Shown here: one piece after another, positions 1 to 6,121 of the stretch
Numbering within the stretch: position 1 is the stretch's first letter
How the letters are laid out: every line of letters starts with the position of its first letter
Source: Candidatus Woesearchaeota archaeon
Lineage (GTDB): Archaea > Nanobdellota > Nanobdellia > Woesearchaeales > ARS49
Reading direction: 5' to 3'
DNA length: 12,975 nt
NCBI GenBank assembly: GCA_030630695.1
Contig: DAOVMP010000001.1
Span: 1-12,975, forward strand
The notes under the pieces: model-generated
The model's database searches: none
What the model saw: the letters and a program-made list of their open reading frames with translations, nothing else
Told to the model about the DNA's origin: nothing
Position numbers and translations under genes: made by a program

Positions 1-181
1 CAGGATAAGTTATACCTGATCTTGGAGCAGGAGTAGGTGTTGGAGTAGGTAAAGGAGTTGGTGTAGGAACTGGAGGACCAGTAGGAGCAGGATAAGTTAT
101 ACCTGGTCTTGGAGCAGGAGTAGGAGTTGGACCAGGTCTACCTGTTGGTGTAGGAACAGGTGTGGGTATTGGAGTAGGAAC
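1..181 (-). repeat. Pro/Thr-rich tail encoded by imperfect direct repeats
   Basis: Residues 1476-1535 of the surface protein are nearly all Pro, Thr, Val and Gly, with PTPTPAPR-x-GITYP occurring twice. At the DNA level 1-37 and 88-124 match at 36 of 37 positions, a spacing of 87 bases or 29 codons. Such stretches usually form extended, often O-glycosylated stalks. The array runs off the window, so its total length is unknown. Confidence 0.8.
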
Positions 182-3100
182 AGCAGTATCATCTGGACAA
201 TTTCCACATGCTTTTTTCGTTGTAGACAATGGTTGACTGCTCGTAGTTGTTATTGAATGCTGTGTTCCTTGACCACCTGAAGCAGCCATTCCAGTAATAT
301 CTACAATAGATGTTCCAGTAACTGTTGATTTACTAAAAATCCAATTATATATAGAACTACCAGTGATTAAATTAATAAACGCGCCAGTAGGAGATGAACC
401 AACAGGCGGAGCACTTGGTACAGGAATTGGAACTGGCGGAGGAGGAGTTCCAGGAACATAAACAGTAGCAGGTGCTTGCAAGTTTGCATTATTAACAGTA
501 ACACTACCATGAACAATCCACATACCAGTACCGCCACCTAAAGATGTCCACGGCATAGGAACAGGATAATCTGGTTCTTTTTCCTGCGGAACAATAGGAG
601 TTACGCAAGAACAAGTATCAAAACTCCAAACTTGTGAAGTTGGGCATTCACGAACAAAATCACAAGCAATTGCACAAGCACAAGTATCTAAATTAGTTAC
701 AACTTGGCCTGCAGGACATACAGTATCTTCACATTTATGTCCTGGAGGAATCGGTGCATACGCTTTACCAGTAATTTTGTTAGTTGTTAAACCAGTTATT
801 TTTGATAAACTATTTTGATTTAATTGTTTTTCATTTGCTTTTTGGTTAAATGCGGACAATGCTTTAAAATATTCTGGAGTTAATAAAATTCTTTTTCTGT
901 CAAACAAATCTTTATTTGTTGAATCACAAGAACTTTGTGTACCTGTTGAAACAATTGCCCCGCCGGTTATATCAACATCTCCATTACAATTGCAAATATC
1001 TCTTAAAGTCTGTAAACTATTATCAGTCATAAACACGTCGCCAGAATGTATTGCACTATCTGCATCAAAAGTAATTGATGTTGGTACGAATGGACTATAA
1101 TCTGGATCTTCTTGATTTAAACAATACTCTGCAGTTATTTCCATTGTTCCTGGATCACTTGTGCGTGTTGCAAAATATTCAATAGTTATATCTCCATTAA
1201 AAGAATCTTCATTAAACACAACAACATCTGTTGATTCCTGGAAAAAATTCTGATGTACTGCATCAATAGGATTTGGCGGCGGTCTGTTAACTGTTTGACC
1301 GCAAAGAGATTCATAAAGATATTCATTTCCAACTGAACATCCAATACCTGCACCAGTAATAAGTGAATATGTTATTATTTTATCTGGAGAAACAAAAAAA
1401 GTTACAGTAGCATGAACATTGCCGTTGGCATCAAGTGAAAAATCATCACCTTCTATTTTGACTGCATGACCTTCACTAGTTGATAGCATAACAGACATAG
1501 GTTTTTTCATTGTTATTCCAATTGTTAATTCTACTTTACCAGTTTCATAATCAGGAACTTCTTTTTCAACAACAAGACCCACAATATCTTCACAAGTAGG
1601 AAGATCTGAAGGACTAGGATTAGGAAACCCGCCACCGCCGCCGCCAGTCCAAGTTGTTGTTGGCGGAGGACTAGTTATTGTTACACCTGGATTTTCAGTA
1701 AGAATAGAATAGATACCACCTATTTCAGAAGAGTAAGTTCCATCTCCATCAGAATCTAAAGACTCAGTTTCTGTTCCTACAAATAGGCTTCCTGCAGCCA
1801 TTGTGCTTCCTGTTCCACTGCCTTGAGAATACCATGAAGCATCTGCTGCAGAACTTATGTCTTGACTAATAGTATTACTGACATTTTGACCATAGATTAA
1901 GTAAAACCGTCCTGCTAATGCACCACCTACACTGCTTTGATTATAAGAAGAAATCATAACATCTGCATAACTATCATTTAACATACTTGTAATCAAAACA
2001 GAATAACCTAATTCATCACTAACTGCTTCACCATACCAGGAAGCATTAGCATAAGTGGCAACTGCACCATTTTTATGAAGATCACGACCGCCATAAAACA
2101 AATATGCTCTACCCGTATTAGGATTTGCAATATCATCTAAATACGCACCAACCATGAAATCAGTAATAGAATCATTATTTACATCACCACCTGCATCAAT
2201 AGACCAGCCTAAATTAGATGTTGCACCTTCCCCATAATAAGAACCATTAATATGAAGACTAACATTTCCAGACATGCCCTGATTAATAGAACCATTAATA
2301 ATATAGAACTTTCCAGCATCTGCCTGTCCTGCATCTGCACGTGGTGCTCCAACCAATATATCTCCTATACTATTATTAATTACATCACCTATTGCAATCG
2401 CATGACCAAATAAATCTTCTGCACCTTCTCCTTCAAAAGATGCATTAGCATTTGACAAAGAAACATTTACTCTAGAAAAAACATCATCAATTCCAAAAAT
2501 AACATATATTTTACCTACTGCAAGTCCTCCTCCTGTCTGCCAACCAGGAGAACCAATAACCAAATCAGTAATATTTGTATATCCTACATCACCCATTGCT
2601 AAAGACCAACCAGCATGTCCATCATTTATTTCACCTAAAAAAGAGGCATTATAATCTGCAGTTAAACTAAAATTTAAAGTTCCTGTTAAACCTGCATGTC
2701 CATAAACTATGTATACTGCGCCATACTGATCATTTGCAGAATCATCTTTAGGATCAAAATAAGGAGCGCCCATTATTATATCATCAATACTATCATTATT
2801 AAGATCTCCAACTGCAACAGCATAACCTAATTGATCACTTGCATTAGCACCAAACCAAGAAACATTTGCATTGCTTAAATTAATCACAGAACCATTAGTA
2901 GGCAATGGTCCAAAAATACCATATACTTTACCAACATCTGCCAATCCCCCTGAATTAAAACCTGGAGCACCAATAACTAAATCTAATACTCCATCACCAG
3001 TAATATCTCCTGTTGCAATAGATTTTCCTGCAAGATCATTTGGACGTTCACCATATAATGTAAAATTAGCAGTGCTTAAATTATACAAACCCGAATAAGC

Positions 3101-4606
3101 AGTGTTATATGCATAAGCAGTATCATTACCAAACTCGAATTTTAAAAGATGTTTTCCTCTTGTTAAAATAGTGCTTTTTTCATAAGCTATTGTAGAACAA
3201 TTAAAGTTTTCATAAAATACTTTAATGCCATCATATTGTGCGTTTATTATCGTTTCTCCGCAAGACAATGACAAGAAAATCAAATCAGTCCCAAATTGAG
3301 TTCCGTTTATAGGAGTTATGGTTAAATTTTCTGTTCCAGTTGTATTAAACTCAACAGTCCAAATAGTTCCGACCATTGGATAAGATTTTACAGTTAAAAT
3401 ATCTATTTTTCCACCGCCATAACCACTAAAATGATCAACTGTGAAAGTAATATGTGTATTGTTTTCTTCAAAAACCAAATCTGTTTTAATCCATGTTCCT
3501 TTACACTCAAATTCTGTTAAATTAAAATCAGAACATTCCATTATTACATTAACATCTTCTGTCGCAAGAAAAGTGTTGCTTTTCTGCGCACCAGAAACTC
3601 CTTGAGTTTCTGTGTGTTTAGGCAAAGTAATTATTGCTTCTTCCATATCAATCGATTCTGCTGCAAAAACTTTTGTCAATATTTCTTCATCATCTGTTAT
3701 ATCTATTTTTGCTTCAATTTGAGAAACGATTATTCCTTTTATGACTGCTTTAGCATCTTCTTTTGTAACTTCAACATCTAATTTTTCATCATCTCTATCA
3801 ATGAAAGAGAAATCTGCCGGGTTTCCATCTTTATCCTCTACTATTACCTCTGGAATTTCTTTGCCAAATTCAAAAACTTCTGAAGCGGTTCCAATGTGCA
3901 ACTTAAATTTTGGGATTATTCCCTGCTCTTTGTAAACAACTAAAGTAATGTTTTCTTTTGCTGATGCATTTTCTTTGCTTAGTTCATAAGAAACATTTCC
4001 TTCAATCCAAATGTTTTGAATCTGTTCTGAATCGTGATAAAAACTCAAGAATAATCCTGAGTTGTTTTTTATTATGTAATTAAAATAAGTTTCAAATTCT
4101 AATTCGTCTACAATTTTTTTACCAACGAATTTGTCATCTTTATCCTGAATAGTTTCTCCTTTATTAAAAGTAACTTCTGTTTCCTGGACAATAACTCTTA
4201 TGTTTTCTGTTGTTAAACTTATCTCATCAGAAGCGGTGATGGCAAACATTCTATCTCCAACAAAGTTCTGGTCTGGATTAATCGACAGAATGTTTCCTTC
4301 TAACAAAACAGAAAAACCGCTTGGTTGGGTAACCAAATAGCTAAGAACTTCTTGATCAGGATCTGAGAAATAATTATTTAAATCTAGAATTAATTCTTGA
4401 TTTTTATTTATTGTAAAAACAGTTTCATTATAAGACCATATTGGCGGGTAATTAATTTCTGTCTGATTAGATTCATTATACGTTGTTAAACCAGTAGGGT
4501 GTGGTTGTACAAACTCAAAATACATATACCCCATACATGCCAAAATAGCTAAGACTAATACAAGTAAGAAAACATTATAGTTTTCACTATTCTTGTTTTT
4601 TACCAT
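1..4606 (-). CDS. Giant membrane-anchored surface protein with seven FG-GAP repeats (C-terminus beyond window)
   Basis: I translated the minus strand from the ATG at 4606-4604 and found one uninterrupted frame to the left edge: 1535 codons, no stop. Residues 10-33 are a hydrophobic membrane segment after a short basic N-terminus, so the protein is probably a signal-anchored or secreted surface protein. Residues 52-140 resemble the cadherin/Ig-like domains of archaeal surface proteins (a PPIW start, SDPD motif and an ITASDE strand). Residues 340-400 end in the FTVDHFSGYGGG pattern common in such proteins. Residues 515-970 hold seven FG-GAP repeats. A Gly/Pro linker follows near 985-1000, then beta-rich sequence, a double cysteine module (1292-1334) and a Pro/Thr-rich tail. 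More than 30 Asn-X-Ser/Thr sites suggest heavy N-glycosylation. Likely roles are adhesion or an envelope layer; these are inferred from the family. The start is supported by the basic-plus-hydrophobic N-terminus. The promoter is unclear. Confidence 0.93.
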   Translation of the reverse strand, partial: MVKNKNSENYNVFLLVLVLAILACMGYMYFEFVQPHPTGLTTYNESNQTEINYPPIWSYNETVFTINKNQELILDLNNYFSDPDQEVLSYLVTQPSGFSVLLEGNILSINPDQNFVGDRMFAITASDEISLTTENIRVIVQETEVTFNKGETIQDKDDKFVGKKIVDELEFETYFNYIIKNNSGLFLSFYHDSEQIQNIWIEGNVSYELSKENASAKENITLVVYKEQGIIPKFKLHIGTASEVFEFGKEIPEVIVEDKDGNPADFSFIDRDDEKLDVEVTKEDAKAVIKGIIVSQIEAKIDITDDEEILTKVFAAESIDMEEAIITLPKHTETQGVSGAQKSNTFLATEDVNVIMECSDFNLTEFECKGTWIKTDLVFEENNTHITFTVDHFSGYGGGKIDILTVKSYPMVGTIWTVEFNTTGTENLTITPINGTQFGTDLIFLSLSCGETIINAQYDGIKVFYENFNCSTIAYEKSTILTRGKHLLKFEFGNDTAYAYNTAYSGLYNLSTANFTLYGERPNDLAGKSIATGDITGDGVLDLVIGAPGFNSGGLADVGKVYGIFGPLPTNGSVINLSNANVSWFGANASDQLGYAVAVGDLNNDSIDDIIMGAPYFDPKDDSANDQYGAVYIVYGHAGLTGTLNFSLTADYNASFLGEINDGHAGWSLAMGDVGYTNITDLVIGSPGWQTGGGLAVGKIYVIFGIDDVFSRVNVSLSNANASFEGEGAEDLFGHAIAIGDVINNSIGDILVGAPRADAGQADAGKFYIINGSINQGMSGNVSLHINGSYYGEGATSNLGWSIDAGGDVNNDSITDFMVGAYLDDIANPNTGRAYLFYGGRDLHKNGAVATYANASWYGEAVSDELGYSVLITSMLNDSYADVMISSYNQSSVGGALAGRFYLIYGQNVSNTISQDISSAADASWYSQGSGTGSTMAAGSLFVGTETESLDSDGDGTYSSEIGGIYSILTENPGVTITSPPPTTTWTGGGGGGFPNPSPSDLPTCEDIVGLVVEKEVPDYETGKVELTIGITMKKPMSVMLSTSEGHAVKIEGDDFSLDANGNVHATVTFFVSPDKIITYSLITGAGIGCSVGNEYLYESLCGQTVNRPPPNPIDAVHQNFFQESTDVVVFNEDSFNGDITIEYFATRTSDPGTMEITAEYCLNQEDPDYSPFVPTSITFDADSAIHSGDVFMTDNSLQTLRDICNCNGDVDITGGAIVSTGTQSSCDSTNKDLFDRKRILLTPEYFKALSAFNQKANEKQLNQNSLSKITGLTTNKITGKAYAPIPPGHKCEDTVCPAGQVVTNLDTCACAIACDFVRECPTSQVWSFDTCSCVTPIVPQEKEPDYPVPMPWTSLGGGTGMWIVHGSVTVNNANLQAPATVYVPGTPPPPVPIPVPSAPPVGSSPTGAFINLITGSSIYNWIFSKSTVTGTSIVDITGMAASGGQGTQHSITTTSSQPLSTTKKACGNCPDDTAVPTPIPTPVPTPTGRPGPTPTPAPRPGITYPAPTGPPVPTPTPLPTPTPTPAPRSGITYP
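605..733 (-). repeat. Tandem pair of four-cysteine modules in the surface protein
   Basis: Residues 1292-1334 of the surface protein contain two back-to-back units with the pattern C-x4/5-C-P-x9/10-T-C-x-C (Cys 1292, 1297, 1309, 1311 and 1315, 1321, 1332, 1334), each with a DTC-x-C ending. The even number and spacing suggest small disulfide-stabilised modules of the CXC type seen in extracellular proteins. This is a pattern judgement, not a database match. Confidence 0.6.
1697..3064 (-). repeat. Seven FG-GAP repeats forming an integrin-alpha-like beta-propeller
   Basis: Within the giant surface protein, residues 515-970 consist of units of about 60-70 residues. Each has an aromatic-Gly start (YGE, FGA, LGE, EGE, YGE, YGE), a G-(Y/W/H)-(S/A)-hydrophobic strand, a calcium-loop-like segment, a (V/I)(I/V/M)GAP-type strand and a final G-(K/R/A)-x-Y strand. 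Loops such as DITGDGVLD, DLNNDSIDD and DVNNDSITD fit the Ca-binding DxxxDxxxD pattern. Six units are clear. The seventh is degenerate but keeps DSDGDGT and a GGIYSI strand. Seven units is the number that closes an integrin-alpha-type propeller. Confidence 0.88.
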
Positions 4607-4731
4607 GGATTATAATATCTAGAGCAAACACTACAGTTCTCAAATACAATAGTATCTGTAACTAACACTCTCTATCTACCCCTTTTGTTTTATTACCCAA
4701 CCCTATATATGTAATACTCATAAACTTTCAA

Positions 4732-4757
4732 TTTCCGATATATAAATGTATCGGAAA
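4732..4757. promoter_or_regulatory. TATA box inside a perfect 9-bp inverted repeat
   Basis: The arms tttccgata (4732-4740) and tatcggaaa (4749-4757) are exact reverse complements separated by 8 bases (tataaatg). The TATA-like sequence lies across the left arm and the spacer, about 25-40 bases before the ATG at 4782, so it probably drives that gene. An inverted repeat wrapped around a TATA box is what an operator for a dimeric repressor would look like. The giant surface gene is divergent from here, so it could share the control, but its own TATA is less clear (a candidate is ctatatatg at 4703-4711, read on the minus strand). Confidence 0.6.
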
Positions 4758-4781
4758 AACAAGAGTAAATAATAGATTAAT

Positions 4782-5177
4782 ATGCCGAAATCTTTATATA
4801 TGTTGAAAACTAATAAATGTTATATGCCTAAAGATATATACGAAAAGTTTGTTAAAAGAACAAAAATCGACATTCCAACAGACTTAAGAACATCAAAAAA
4901 CTTAAATTACATCTTATCTAAAGAACAAGAACTAAAAAATCATTCAAAGAATATCGGGGAAGAATGCGTAATAGGAATCTGGGGATACCCGCGCCCCTGC
5001 GGGCGAATTGAGGGATATGGCATCCATACTAAAACAGAAGCAGAAACAATACTGTCCGAACAAAAAAAGAAAAAAGATAATAGGATTGTTTTTGGCGATT
5101 TGTATTACAGTCTTTCTTGGTTTAAAAGAAAAAAAGAGAGATTGAAGAAAAACGAAGTTTCTCTTAGTCTCTGTTGA
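4782..5177 (+). CDS. Small basic protein of unknown function
   Basis: A 131-residue protein that I do not recognise. It is Lys-rich and soluble, with no signal peptide or membrane segment. The N-terminal half has a Tyr/Met/Lys-rich start and a helical stretch near 40-58. The centre has IGIWGYPRPCGRIEGYG (63-79), rich in Gly/Pro and encoded by an unusually GC-rich stretch (4985-5005). The C-terminus is very basic (KRKKERLKK), which could fit nucleic-acid binding, but that is a guess. A well-placed TATA box within an inverted repeat lies upstream, and there is no Shine-Dalgarno site. Its last 14 bases overlap the end of the converging gene at 5164. An opposite-strand frame at 4944-5192 is less likely because it lacks such a promoter and would overlap that gene more. 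Confidence 0.65.
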   Translation: MPKSLYMLKTNKCYMPKDIYEKFVKRTKIDIPTDLRTSKNLNYILSKEQELKNHSKNIGEECVIGIWGYPRPCGRIEGYGIHTKTEAETILSEQKKKKDNRIVFGDLYYSLSWFKRKKERLKKNEVSLSLC

Positions 5178-6003
5178 TATACTCATCAACAAATAATCTG
5201 TTCACTAATTTCTCAAAATTTTTAAATTGCATATTATACTTTTTTTTATTCTTTTTTAGTTCTTCGATAAACAACCTATATCTTTTATCTGTCAAAGAAC
5301 TTATTAACATAATTTCGTCCCAGAAATCTTCGGATTTTATCTTTTTTAAATTAACTTGTTTAATTTTTTTAAAACCTCTAACTCTTCTTTTATCGTGATA
5401 ATCAATTGTTATCAACGGAATATCCCACGGATCATTTTTAACAGAATCATCATTAGGAATTTTACTTTTGGTTTTGTCCAAAATATATCGACCATATGAA
5501 TCTATATCATTAAGATAAAAATGTTTTCTGAACATCTTCATTAGTTGTCTTAAATCTTTTCTGTTCTCTACACAAATTAACATATCATATTGTTTAGACT
5601 CTGCGATTACTGTCCCATCATAATCAAAGACCTCGTTTTTTGATAATTCTTTAGCTTTTGTTGTGAAATATCTAACGTGTTCTGGATCCTCCCAGTACGG
5701 TTGTGTGAAATAATCTGCATGACGAACTAGTAGATTTTCATCAATATTCTCTATCAAATGAACTAATCCATATTCCGAAATAAACTTTTCAAATTCTTGT
5801 CTATGCGCCTCTTCTTTTCCAAGATTAGAATGTAAATAGTTTACTTGAAAAACCGCATTTATATCTTTTATTTCTCTAGTGTCGTACACATTGAACTCAG
5901 TTATAATTCTTTCTTTAGGTTCTTCACCAACTAATGGAAAAAATATTTCTCTTATTTCTTGTATTTTATTTTCTGGAAAGCAAGGTTCCCTTATTTCAGC
6001 CAT
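5164..6003 (-). CDS. Hypothetical soluble protein, 279 residues
   Basis: I do not recognise this family. The protein is charged and soluble, with no membrane segment, signal peptide or cysteine cluster. The N-terminal 50 residues carry a PLVGEEPKERI stretch. The middle (about 125-160) alternates strands and helices (FDYDGTVI, YDMLICVENRKDLRQLMKMF) and looks alpha/beta. The C-terminal 60 residues are helical and rich in Lys and Asn. The start at 6003 is supported by a TATA box on the minus strand (tttataag, about 6029-6036), 26-34 bases upstream, which fits a leaderless transcript. The gene is divergent from the kinase at 6122 with 118 bases between them, and its 3' end overlaps the gene at 4782 by 14 bases. 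Its function is unknown. Confidence 0.8.
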   Translation of the reverse strand: MAEIREPCFPENKIQEIREIFFPLVGEEPKERIITEFNVYDTREIKDINAVFQVNYLHSNLGKEEAHRQEFEKFISEYGLVHLIENIDENLLVRHADYFTQPYWEDPEHVRYFTTKAKELSKNEVFDYDGTVIAESKQYDMLICVENRKDLRQLMKMFRKHFYLNDIDSYGRYILDKTKSKIPNDDSVKNDPWDIPLITIDYHDKRRVRGFKKIKQVNLKKIKSEDFWDEIMLISSLTDKRYRLFIEELKKNKKKYNMQFKNFEKLVNRLFVDEYINRD

Positions 6004-6028
6004 TTTAATAGTAGATATATATTACATA

Positions 6029-6037
6029 CTTATAAAA
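6029..6037 (-). promoter_or_regulatory. TATA box of the 279-residue hypothetical gene
   Basis: Read on the minus strand this is ttttataag, placed 26-34 bases upstream of the ATG at 6003. That is the usual archaeal TATA-to-start distance, which implies an untranslated leader of only a few bases or none. Confidence 0.6.
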
Positions 6038-6080
6038 CTTCTTATTTTAATCACTACATAGTGGTGCTATAATAAACTAA

Positions 6081-6110
6081 CCGAAAGCTTTATAAAGGAT
6101 TAGTCCTTTA
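6081..6110 (+). promoter_or_regulatory. Kinase promoter: BRE, TATA and an overlapping inverted repeat
   Basis: The purine-rich ccgaaag (6081-6087) fits the archaeal B-recognition element and is followed by ctttataaa (6088-6096). The ATG at 6122 is about 26-33 bases downstream, so the message is probably leaderless. The arms taaagga (6093-6099) and tccttta (6104-6110) form a perfect 7-bp inverted repeat with a 4-base spacer. It begins inside the TATA box and would block TBP or polymerase if bound, so it is an operator candidate. Confidence 0.6.
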
Positions 6111-6121
6111 TTAGTGGTAAA

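Noticed and set aside
1..181. Possible CRISPR or non-coding tandem repeat array
   Set aside because: The units are imperfect, multiples of three and in frame with the surface protein, with no regular spacers.
2871..3935. Two plus-strand frames (2871-3098 and 3741-3935)
   Set aside because: Both lie wholly inside the giant surface gene, whose other strand shows clear FG-GAP and domain patterns.
6052..6063. Short inverted repeat cacta-ca-tagtg between the divergent genes
   Set aside because: Five-base arms in AT-rich sequence are expected by chance and it lies away from either TATA box.
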